The notes beneath the pieces were generated by a model that saw only the letters and a list, made by a program, of their open reading frames with translations, did not search any database and was not told where the DNA came from. From Sphingomonadales bacterium (GTDB taxonomy: Bacteria; Pseudomonadota; Alphaproteobacteria; Sphingomonadales; Sphingomonadaceae): a stretch of DNA of 64,000 bases. The stretch lies in contig JACXVD010000008.1 of NCBI GenBank assembly GCA_014763545.1, positions 1 to 64,000 on the forward strand. The letters run 5' to 3'. The translations under genes and the position numbers were made by a program. Shown in pieces: positions 8,244 to 15,852 of this stretch (position 1 is the stretch's first letter; each line of letters begins with the position of its first letter).

Positions 8244-9443
8244 ATGGATACCGAATTCTACCGCATCAAGCGCCTGCCGCCCTATGTCATCGCCGAAGTC
8301 AACGGCATGCGGGCCGCAGCACGCGCCGCGGGCAGGGACATCATCGACCTGGGCATGGGCAATCCCGACCTGCCGCCGCCCCAGCATGTGATCGACAAGC
8401 TGTGCGAAGTTGCGCAGAAGCCGGATGCCCATGGCTATTCCCAGTCCAAGGGCATCCCCGGGCTGCGCCGGGCGCAGGCGAATTATTACGGCCGCCGCTT
8501 CGGGGTCGACCTCGATCCCGAGAGCGAGGTGGTGGTCACCATGGGTTCGAAGGAGGGGCTGGCCAGCCTCGCCACCGCGATCACCGCGCCGGGCGATGTG
8601 GTACTGGCGCCCAACCCCAGCTACCCGATCCACACATTCGGCTTCATCATCGCCGGGGCGACGATCCGCTCCGTGCCGACGACGCCGGACGAGAATTATT
8701 TCCGCAGCCTCGAACGTGCGATGGCCTTCACCGTGCCGCGCCCGTCGATCCTGGTGGTGAATTACCCCTCCAACCCGACCGCGGAAACGGTCGATCTGGC
8801 GTTCTACGAACGGCTGGTCGCCTGGGCGAAGGAGAACAAGGTCTGGATCCTGTCCGACCTGGCCTATTCCGAGCTGTATTACGACGGCAACCCGACCCCC
8901 TCGATCCTGCAGGTGAAGGGGGCGAAGGATGTCGCGATCGAATTCACCTCCATGTCCAAGACTTATTCGATGGCGGGCTGGCGGATGGGTTTTGCGGTCG
9001 GCAACAAGGCGCTGATCGCGGCGATGACGCGGGTGAAGTCCTATCTCGACTACGGGGCCTTCACCCCGATCCAGGCAGCAGCCTGCGCGGCGCTCAACGG
9101 GCCGCAGGACATTGTCGAGAAGAACCGCGAACTCTACCAGAAGCGGCGCGATGTGATGGTCGATGCGTTCGGGCGTGCAGGATGGGAAATTCCCTCGCCG
9201 CCCGCATCGATGTTCGCCTGGGCGCCGCTCCCGCCTGCGCTCCGCGAAATGGGCAGCCTCGAATTTTCCAAGCAGCTGCTGACCCACGCCGAAGTCGCCG
9301 TGGCACCGGGCGTGGGCTATGGCGAGGATGGCGAGGGCTATGTCCGCATCGCCATGGTCGAAAACGAGCAGCGGCTTCGCCAGGCGGCGCGCAATATCAA
9401 GCGCTACCTCGCCTCGATGGGCGTCAACAGCTCGGCCGCCTGA
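8244..9443 (+). CDS. Fold-type I aminotransferase, AlaC/DapL-like
   Basis: A 399-residue PLP-dependent aminotransferase. Features in order: substrate-binding DLGMGNPDLPPP near residue 37, MGSKEGL at about 100, NYPSNPTA at about 173, the Asp/Tyr pair SDLAYSE at about 204, and the Schiff-base Lys239 in SMSKTYSMAGWRMGF. This pattern matches the glutamate-pyruvate aminotransferase AlaC (YfdZ) and LL-diaminopimelate aminotransferase-like group, pointing to alanine or diaminopimelate metabolism. The ATG at 8244 with AGGGA upstream was chosen over an upstream in-frame ATG. It is divergent from phaC, separated by 161 bp. Confidence 0.85.
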   Translation: MDTEFYRIKRLPPYVIAEVNGMRAAARAAGRDIIDLGMGNPDLPPPQHVIDKLCEVAQKPDAHGYSQSKGIPGLRRAQANYYGRRFGVDLDPESEVVVTMGSKEGLASLATAITAPGDVVLAPNPSYPIHTFGFIIAGATIRSVPTTPDENYFRSLERAMAFTVPRPSILVVNYPSNPTAETVDLAFYERLVAWAKENKVWILSDLAYSELYYDGNPTPSILQVKGAKDVAIEFTSMSKTYSMAGWRMGFAVGNKALIAAMTRVKSYLDYGAFTPIQAAACAALNGPQDIVEKNRELYQKRRDVMVDAFGRAGWEIPSPPASMFAWAPLPPALREMGSLEFSKQLLTHAEVAVAPGVGYGEDGEGYVRIAMVENEQRLRQAARNIKRYLASMGVNSSAA

Positions 9444-9536
9444 TCCCCGCTTCCGCGTGCCCGCCTGCCTGCCGCTGGAACGGCGGGGGCGGGTTCGCGT
9501 TGAATTCCGGGGGTCTCGACCGCAGCAAGTCGGGGG

Positions 9537-10241
9537 ATGCTTTTGGAATTTGGCTGGCTTTCCGGCGACGCGCTCCCGCCCGCGCAGTGGGATTTGCGGG
9601 AGCGGGGCTGGCGACTCTACAGCCTGGGGGGGATCGCCAAGATGGCGCCGCCGGGCGTCCCGGTACTGGTCGACTGGCGGCGCGACAGCCGCCCCGAATT
9701 GCCCGAAACGCCGATGCGGCGCAGGCTGTGCCTGGTTGCCGGGGTGGAGAACAGCGATTGCCGGGCGACGATCGTGGCGGGCGGGCTGGGCGATGCTCTG
9801 GCCGGGGAGGTCGGGCTGGCCGAACTTGGCGCGCGGCTGATGCGGATTGCCCGTATGGCCGCGAGCCTGCCCGAGCGCATCGAGGCCGGCGGGCTGACGC
9901 TCGACCTGTTCCAGCGCGATGCGCGTGCGGGTCCACGCTGGGCCGGCTTGCACCCCCGCGAATTCGCGGTCCTGTGGCGGCTTGCCGAAGCCGGTGGCGC
10001 CGTCATCCCCAAGCAGGAACTGCTGGCCGATGTCTGGCGGCTGGATCACGATCCGGGCACGAACCGCGTTGCGGTCCATATCTCGCGACTGCGCGCAAAA
10101 CTTGCGCAAATGGGCTATGGCTGGCTGGTGGCTACCGATCCGGCAGGCGGATATCGGTTGAATACTGCGACGGGGGTCGGCAACCAGCCATGTCCGCTGT
10201 GGCTGGAGAGGGAAAGGGACGCACTCGATGGAATTTCGTGA
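9537..10241 (+). CDS. OmpR/PhoB-type winged-helix regulator with degenerate N-terminus
   Basis: A 234-residue protein. The C-terminal about 100 residues (GGLTLDLFQRDAR, LHPREFAVLWRLAEAGGAVIPKQELL, VAVHISRLRAKL, GYRL) are a typical Trans_reg_C winged-helix DNA-binding domain. The first 100 residues do not show the Asp-Asp/Lys pattern of a receiver domain, so phosphorylation is doubtful. No histidine kinase gene is adjacent. Its last 14 bases overlap the start of the crotonase gene, so the two are probably co-transcribed. Target genes are unknown. Confidence 0.65.
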   Translation: MLLEFGWLSGDALPPAQWDLRERGWRLYSLGGIAKMAPPGVPVLVDWRRDSRPELPETPMRRRLCLVAGVENSDCRATIVAGGLGDALAGEVGLAELGARLMRIARMAASLPERIEAGGLTLDLFQRDARAGPRWAGLHPREFAVLWRLAEAGGAVIPKQELLADVWRLDHDPGTNRVAVHISRLRAKLAQMGYGWLVATDPAGGYRLNTATGVGNQPCPLWLERERDALDGIS

Positions 10242-11034
10242 CAATGATCGGGTCGCGATCGACTTCGGCGCGGATGGCATTGCTCATGTGCGGCTGGTTC
10301 GCGCGGACAAGTTGAACGCGCTCGATCCGGCCATGTTCGGCGCGATTGTCGATGCGGGGCGCGCCTTGCACGATGCCAGGGGCCTGCGCTGTGTCGTGCT
10401 GTCGGGCGAGGGGCGTGCGTTCTGCGCCGGGCTGGATCTTGCCAGCATGGCCGGCGGATCGGGGGCGCTGGAAGGCGACCTGACCGACCGCACGCATGGC
10501 AATGCCAATCTCTTCCAGCAGGTGGCGATGCAATGGCGCAAGCTGCCGGTGCCGGTCGTCGCCGCGGTGCATGGCATCTGCTTCGGCGGTGGCTTGCAGA
10601 TCGCCAGCGGAGCGGACATCCGCGTCGTCGCACCCGATACGCGCATGTCGATCATGGAAATGAAGTGGGGGATCGTGCCCGACATGGGCGGCTATGCCCT
10701 GTGGCGCGGGCTGCTGCGCGACGATGTGCTGCGCGACCTGGTCTATACCAACCGCGAATTCAGCGGGGATGAGGCGCAGCAACTCGGGCTGGCGACCCAT
10801 GTCGATGCCGACCCGCTGGCCCGTGCCCTGGCCATCGCGCGCGAGATCGCCGGGCGCAACCCGCACGCGATCCGCGCCGCCAAGCGACTGGCCAACGCCA
10901 TGGCCGAACACGGCGCCGATCACCTGCTGCTGGAAGAAAGCCGCGAACAGCGCGGCCTGCTCCGCTCCCGGAACCAGATGGAGGCCGTGCTGGCTGGCAT
11001 GGAAAAGCGCGCGCCGAACTTCGACGATCCGTGA
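10228..11034 (+). CDS. Crotonase / enoyl-CoA hydratase family protein
   Basis: A 268-residue crotonase-fold enzyme acting on acyl-CoA. The oxyanion-hole segments are visible: GEGRAFCAGLDL (about residues 54-65) and VHGICFGGGLQIASGADIR (about 114-132). The general-acid Glu of classical hydratases would fall in MKWGIVPDMGG, where the expected E-x-x-x-G pattern is replaced by K-W-G-I-V-P. The reaction may therefore be hydration, isomerisation or hydrolysis. Start overlap with the upstream regulator gene suggests one transcript. Confidence 0.8.
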   Translation: MEFRDNDRVAIDFGADGIAHVRLVRADKLNALDPAMFGAIVDAGRALHDARGLRCVVLSGEGRAFCAGLDLASMAGGSGALEGDLTDRTHGNANLFQQVAMQWRKLPVPVVAAVHGICFGGGLQIASGADIRVVAPDTRMSIMEMKWGIVPDMGGYALWRGLLRDDVLRDLVYTNREFSGDEAQQLGLATHVDADPLARALAIAREIAGRNPHAIRAAKRLANAMAEHGADHLLLEESREQRGLLRSRNQMEAVLAGMEKRAPNFDDP

Positions 11035-11121
11035 ACCGCACCCACCCGGCAGGAAAGCGATTGAATTGCCCCTCGCCTTTGGCTAGGGGCCAGTGCCTCG
11101 CGCGCTTCGGCGGGCGGGAGA

Positions 11122-11195
11122 GGCCCGATGGCGGAGTGGTTACGCACCGGACTGCAAATCCGTTTACGCCGGTTCGATTCCGGCTCGGGCCTCCA
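11122..11195 (+). tRNA. tRNA-Cys (GCA)
   Basis: A 74-base cloverleaf. The acceptor stem GGCCCGA pairs with TCGGGCC, the anticodon loop reads CTGCAAA, the T-arm is CCGGTTCGATTCCGG, and CCA is encoded. Layout is the same as in other bacterial tRNA-Cys genes. Confidence 0.95.
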
Positions 11196-11227
11196 CTTTC
11201 ACCGGCGCAATCCGCACCGGGGCAAGT

Positions 11228-11303
11228 GCCGCTTTAGCTCAGTTGGTAGAGCACATCATTCGTAATGATGGGGTCACAGGTTCGAGTCCTGTAAGCGGCA
11301 CCA
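11228..11303 (+). tRNA. tRNA-Thr (CGT)
   Basis: A 76-base cloverleaf. The acceptor stem GCCGCTT pairs with AAGCGGC, the D-arm is GCTCAGTTGGTAGAGC, the anticodon loop TTCGTAA gives CGT, the T-arm is ACAGGTTCGAGTCCTGT, and CCA is encoded. It lies 32 bases after tRNA-Cys, probably in the same transcript. Confidence 0.95.
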
Positions 11304-11649
11304 CTTCTTTCATGCGACAATTCGGGCACAAGCAGGCGAATGTGTGTTCGGCTGGCGATGCGGTTGGGCGGCTGATGCACGCGGGCCTGATCGCGGTCGC
11401 CGCGGATCTGCACGGATGCGTGCGTCGGCGCGCAGCCTTTCCACGCTGCTCTCGCGCATATCGAACCTCGCACGAAGCAGCCGTCGGCAAGCACGATCGC
11501 GGGCGATGCCTGCCGATTTTCGCCCGGCTACCGGGCCCTTGCGTGGGGTCGCCCCATGTGCTGCACTGCGCAGCGCTTGGCTTGCCAAGCTTAGCGAGGC
11601 TTGCAACTATGCCCCCCACCGCCTCACCCGCAGGACAGAGCATCTCTTT
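11304..11649. other. 346-bp spacer without a recognised gene
   Basis: Lies between tRNA-Thr and the LacI-family gene. No ORF with coding character was seen on either strand. It contains a short inverted repeat, GCTTGG-CTTG-CCAAGC at 11575-11590, without a following T-run. It must hold the promoter of the regulator gene. Confidence 0.6.
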
Positions 11650-12678
11650 GTGAGCAAACCGACGATCGACGATGTCGCCGCCCTTGCCGGTGTCGCTCGC
11701 ACCACGGTTTCGCGGGTGCTGAACAAACAGCCCAATGTGCGCGAGGAAGTTCGCGACAAGGTGATGCGGGCGGTGGAGATGCTCGGCTATCGGGTCAACC
11801 TGCAGGCGCGCCACCTCGCGGGACGCAAGGCGATGCGGATCGGCATGGTCCATGCGTCGGACTTCGATAGCGAACCCAATTCCTACTTCGCTTCGGCACT
11901 CGAACTTGGTGCAACCCGCGCCTGCACCCGGATCGGTGCGCAGCTGCTGACACAGGTGATCAACCAGAACGATCCCGACGCCGCCTCGCAGATCATCGCG
12001 CGGGTGGCGGACGATCAGTGCGATGGGGTGATCCTGACTCCGCCCTTTGCCGATGATGTCGATCTGCTCGGTGCGCTGGGGGCGATCGGCTGCAAGGTGG
12101 CCTGCATCGCCGCTGCTCCGCAGGCCGGGCAGTTCGCCAGCATTGTCGGGATCGACGACCGGCAGGCGGGACATGACATCGGGGCGCATCTGGTCGAACT
12201 GGGCCACCGCGATTTCGGCTTCATTCGCGGGCTGGTGGGTCACCTTTCGGCGGAGAGCCGGTTCGACGGTTTCCTCGCCGCATTGGCCGAAGCCGGGATC
12301 GGCCCCGAGAAAGTCAGCGAATTGCGCGGGAACTTCACCTTCCGCTCGGGCCTCGAATGCGCGCAGCAGATGATTGCCAATGGGGCGTCGATTACCGCGC
12401 TGGTCTGCGCCAATGACGACATGGCGGCGGGCGCGCTGCTGGCAGCGCACAAGGCAGGCCTGCGCATACCCCAGGATATCGCCATTACCGGGTTCGACGA
12501 TACACCTGTCTCGGAGATCGTCTGGCCGCCGCTCACCACGATCCACCAGCCGCTTCGGCGGATGGGCGAGCGTGCGGCAGAGCAGCTGGCGCAGCAGATC
12601 AATGGGAGCGCATCCATTTTTACCTGCGATGTGGTCCCACACGAACTTATGGTACGTGATTCGAGTGTCGCACCATGA
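11650..12678 (+). CDS. LacI-family repressor of the adjacent sugar locus
   Basis: A 342-residue regulator. The N-terminal helix-turn-helix KPTIDDVAALAGVARTTVSRVL and hinge helix NLQARHLAGRKAMRIG are typical of LacI proteins. The rest is a periplasmic-binding-protein-like effector domain with TPPFADD, LVELGHRDFGFI, NDDMAAGAL and ITGFDDTP. The GTG at 11650 is used because the HTH begins immediately after it. A 16-bp perfect palindrome lies 81 bp beyond its stop and before the receptor gene, so it most likely represses the downstream receptor-hydrolase operon in response to a sugar. Confidence 0.85.
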   Translation: MSKPTIDDVAALAGVARTTVSRVLNKQPNVREEVRDKVMRAVEMLGYRVNLQARHLAGRKAMRIGMVHASDFDSEPNSYFASALELGATRACTRIGAQLLTQVINQNDPDAASQIIARVADDQCDGVILTPPFADDVDLLGALGAIGCKVACIAAAPQAGQFASIVGIDDRQAGHDIGAHLVELGHRDFGFIRGLVGHLSAESRFDGFLAALAEAGIGPEKVSELRGNFTFRSGLECAQQMIANGASITALVCANDDMAAGALLAAHKAGLRIPQDIAITGFDDTPVSEIVWPPLTTIHQPLRRMGERAAEQLAQQINGSASIFTCDVVPHELMVRDSSVAP

Positions 12679-12758
12679 GTTTAATATGCTGAATATTATG
12701 GTATAAATATGAGATAAGTGTGGAGGATTGACCGCAATGCTGTGATCTGGCAATAAGA

Positions 12759-12774
12759 TTGGAAGCGCTTCCAA
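12759..12774. promoter_or_regulatory. LacI-type operator before TonB-dependent receptor
   Basis: TTGGAAGCGCTTCCAA is a perfect 16-bp palindrome with the central CG typical of LacI-family operators. It lies 71 bases before the receptor start and 26 bp after a TTGACC that could serve as a -35 (12728-12733), so bound repressor would sit near the transcription start. Confidence 0.75.
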
Positions 12775-12845
12775 AAGAGACGCGCTCCACTGCTCCCTTC
12801 AGCTTGGCTGTGCGGGGGCGGTTCGCAAATGAGGAAGGGGATAGG

Positions 12846-15728
12846 ATGACCTTGAGGGATCGCGCGGGCGCAGCTGAAATTCGCCTGCCCAGGAATTATC
12901 GTTTCGGCGCAACCGCCGCGTCCTTGCTGGCGTTGCTGGCATTCGCACCGCAAGCGGCACTCGCCCAGGCGAGCGACGGCGACGCGTCCACCGATCAGGC
13001 GGAGAATGCGAAGAAGCAACCGGGTGACGATGGCGATGTGATCGTCGTGTCCGGCTTCCGCAGCTCGCTGGAAACCTCCATCAACACCAAGCGCGCCGAA
13101 ACGAGCATCGTCGAGGCAGTGTCCGCGGAAGATATCGGCAAGCTGCCCGATGTATCGGTCGCGGAGTCGATCGCTCGCCTGCCCGGGCTCGCCGCGCAGC
13201 GCGTCGCGGGGCGTGCGCAGATCATCTCCGTGCGCGGGCTCGCCCCAGACTTTACCACCGTGCTTCTCAATGGCCGCCAGCAGGCGAGCTCGGGATACAA
13301 CCGCGCGGTGGAATTCGACCAGTATCCGTCCGAGCTGATGTCCTCGGTGGTGGTCTACAAGACCCCCGATGCCTCGATCGCCGGCATGGGGCTGGCCGGC
13401 TCGGTCGACCTGCGCACCGTCCGCCCGCTATCGGCGGGTGCGAACAGCGGCTTCGCGGTGAACATTCGCGGCATGTATGACGAGGGTGGCGGGCGCAACC
13501 AGGACAAGTCGCAATGGGGCGGCCGCGGCAGTATCAGCTATGTCGGCCAGAACGCCGACGGAACGCTGGGCTGGGCGATCGGCTATGCGCATCTCGATGC
13601 GCCGAGCCATGTCGATCACTTCAAGGCCTATGGCTACGAGAAGTTCGACTTCGCGGTGTCACCCGACAGCGCCGATAACGCGCTGCAGCTCAATGGCCAG
13701 GAGGTGTTCGCGGTCAACAGCCGCGATCGCCGCGATGGCGTGATGGGGACGCTCGAATGGCAGCCGAGCGACCAGGTCCATTCGGTGCTCGACCTCTATT
13801 ATTCGCGCTTCAAGCAGTCGCAGGTCAGCCGCGGCGCGCAGTGGTTCTCGAACGGGTGGGCGGATAACGCCACCTTCACCAATGTGGAGACCACCGACGT
13901 CGGCGGGTCCGAACTGGGCAGTTCGGGCCATTTCACCAATGCCGTGCCGATTCTGCGCAACGATTCCAACGAGCGCAAGGACGAGCTGTTCTCGATCGGG
14001 CTCAACAACGAATTCGCGCTGGATGACCGGACGCATTTCATCGCCGATCTCAGCTATTCTTCGAACACGCGCGACGAAACCTATATCGAAACCTATGGCG
14101 GATACGGCGTCGGACCCTTCGGGACACGCACAACAGATAGTTACGACTTCGATATCCCGCTCGACGGTTACCCCCAATACAGCAATTTCGGCCTCGATTA
14201 TGCCGATGCGAGCCAGGTCTCGCTCGGCGATCGCGCACCGTGGGGTGGCTGGGGCCACGATGGCCTGCTCAAGAAGCCGCACATCAAGGAGACCGTGGGG
14301 GCGATCGACCTCGGGTTTACACACGATCTGGACGGTTTCTTCAGCGGTTTCGAAGTCGGGGTGAATTACACCCACCGCAACAAGCGCAAGACAGTCGACG
14401 AGATCGACCTGTTCCTGAAGAATTCGCGCGCGCAGGTGCTGGTCGGGTCGCAATATCTGATCGCGCCTACCTCGCTCGGCTTTACCGGCTTCGGCAATGT
14501 CATCGCATGGAACGTGCCGTCGGCGCTCGACAGCTATTACGACCAGGTGCAGCTGCAGGATGCCAACCACTTCGACAAGTCGTGGGAGATTACCGAGGAT
14601 ATCCTGACGCTGCGCGCCAAGCTGACCATCGATGCGGGCGCGCTGCACGGCAATCTCGGCTTGCAGGTCATCCCGCAATACCAGGCGTCGGACGGTCTGC
14701 GGATCAACGCGACGGTCAGCCCGATCGTAGTGGGCGATGTCCATGTCACGGCCGAATATACCGACGTGCTGCCGAGCCTGAACCTGTTCTACGACCTCGG
14801 TGGCGGGCACCGGATCCGCTTCGCCGCAGCCAAGGTGATGGCGCGGCCGCGAATGGACGACATGCGCGCCAACATGACGCCGAGCTATTCGAACCCATGC
14901 GCATCGGGTGGTTCGAACAACACCGATTGCCAGCCGGGCGGCACGGTTCACCCCTGGTCCGCCAGCGGCGGCAATCCCAACCTCGAGCCATGGCGCGCCA
15001 AGGCGGTCGACGTCGCTTATGAATGGTATGGCGGCAGTGCCACCTATTTCTCCGTCGCCGGCTTCTACAAGTGGATCGACACCTACATCTACACGCAGCA
15101 GTTGACTGCGGACTTCTCCGGCTTCCCGGCCCCGCCGACGGCAACCCCGCTGCCTGCTGGGGTGACCGCCAGCCCGATCGGGGTGCTGACGGCACCGGCG
15201 AACGGGCGGGGCGGCTATGTCCGCGGGGTCGAAGTCAGCGGGGCGTTCGAATTCGGTCGGTTGACCGGGGTGCTCGACGGGCTCGGGGCAAGCGGCAGCG
15301 TCGCCTATACCGAATCCAACCTCAATCCCACGACCTCGACCAACTCGGTCGTTCGCATCCCGGGCCTGTCCAAATGGGTCTACAACATCACGGGATATTA
15401 CGAGAAGAACGGGTTCCAGGCGCGGGCAAGCTACCGCTACCGCTCCGGGTTCAAGGGCGAGGTCGTCGCGCTGTTCACCAATCTGGCCTACACCGAAATC
15501 CTCGCGGACAAGCAGCTCGACGCACAGATCGGCTATAGCTTCCAGGATTCCAGCCCGCTGGCCGGGCTCGGTATCCAGTTGCAGGTCACCAATGTTCTCG
15601 ATTCCCCCTACCGCACGCGCCTGGGGCTGGATACCGGCGGCACGCGAACCAGCGATGGGAACGCGCTGCCGGAAACCTATGAGAAGTTCGGTCGCCAGTG
15701 GCTGCTGGGCCTGAGTTATCGCTTCTGA
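12846..15728 (+). CDS. TonB-dependent receptor, sugar-locus type
   Basis: A 960-residue outer-membrane receptor. The ATG at 12846 has AAGGGGATAGG upstream, and an unusually long signal peptide ends near AALAQA. The plug domain follows (VIVVSGFRSSLETSINTKR as TonB-box-like start, IRLPG-type LPGLAAQRV, ISVRGLAPDFTTVLLNGR). The barrel ends with the terminal Phe of LGLSYRF needed for assembly. Length and the SxETSINTKR motif match the large oligosaccharide-transport receptors of Caulobacter and sphingomonads. It is the first gene of the operon with GH3, halogenase-like protein, GH30 and permease; the natural ligand is probably a beta-glucan oligosaccharide. Confidence 0.9.
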   Translation: MTLRDRAGAAEIRLPRNYRFGATAASLLALLAFAPQAALAQASDGDASTDQAENAKKQPGDDGDVIVVSGFRSSLETSINTKRAETSIVEAVSAEDIGKLPDVSVAESIARLPGLAAQRVAGRAQIISVRGLAPDFTTVLLNGRQQASSGYNRAVEFDQYPSELMSSVVVYKTPDASIAGMGLAGSVDLRTVRPLSAGANSGFAVNIRGMYDEGGGRNQDKSQWGGRGSISYVGQNADGTLGWAIGYAHLDAPSHVDHFKAYGYEKFDFAVSPDSADNALQLNGQEVFAVNSRDRRDGVMGTLEWQPSDQVHSVLDLYYSRFKQSQVSRGAQWFSNGWADNATFTNVETTDVGGSELGSSGHFTNAVPILRNDSNERKDELFSIGLNNEFALDDRTHFIADLSYSSNTRDETYIETYGGYGVGPFGTRTTDSYDFDIPLDGYPQYSNFGLDYADASQVSLGDRAPWGGWGHDGLLKKPHIKETVGAIDLGFTHDLDGFFSGFEVGVNYTHRNKRKTVDEIDLFLKNSRAQVLVGSQYLIAPTSLGFTGFGNVIAWNVPSALDSYYDQVQLQDANHFDKSWEITEDILTLRAKLTIDAGALHGNLGLQVIPQYQASDGLRINATVSPIVVGDVHVTAEYTDVLPSLNLFYDLGGGHRIRFAAAKVMARPRMDDMRANMTPSYSNPCASGGSNNTDCQPGGTVHPWSASGGNPNLEPWRAKAVDVAYEWYGGSATYFSVAGFYKWIDTYIYTQQLTADFSGFPAPPTATPLPAGVTASPIGVLTAPANGRGGYVRGVEVSGAFEFGRLTGVLDGLGASGSVAYTESNLNPTTSTNSVVRIPGLSKWVYNITGYYEKNGFQARASYRYRSGFKGEVVALFTNLAYTEILADKQLDAQIGYSFQDSSPLAGLGIQLQVTNVLDSPYRTRLGLDTGGTRTSDGNALPETYEKFGRQWLLGLSYRF

Positions 15729-15741
15729 TCGTTACCCCCGT

Positions 15742-15796
15742 CCAATCCCTCGTCCGGCCAGGGCACCACACCGGTCGGCGCCGGGCGAGGGATTGG
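15742..15796 (+). terminator. Large intercistronic hairpin between receptor and GH3 genes
   Basis: CCAATCCCTCG (15742-15752) pairs perfectly with CGAGGGATTGG (15786-15796). The stem continues through a G-U pair into CCGGC/GCCGG, giving 17 bp around a 21-base loop. No U-run follows, so it is more likely an mRNA-stabilising or partial-termination hairpin that lets the receptor be made in excess of the enzymes. Confidence 0.65.
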
Positions 15797-15852
15797 CATT
15801 TCGCCCCCGTGAAGCGGCGATGGACCAAGCCAGAAAAAGGCGGCGCAGCCCC

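Noticed and set aside
6298-8391. A 697-codon plus-strand frame opposite phaC
   Set aside because: Antisense shadow caused by high GC at third codon positions; the minus strand encodes an intact PHA synthase with its catalytic triad.
11575-11590. Inverted repeat as a terminator for the tRNA transcript
   Set aside because: Only a 6-bp stem and no T-run; it is 270 bp from tRNA-Thr.
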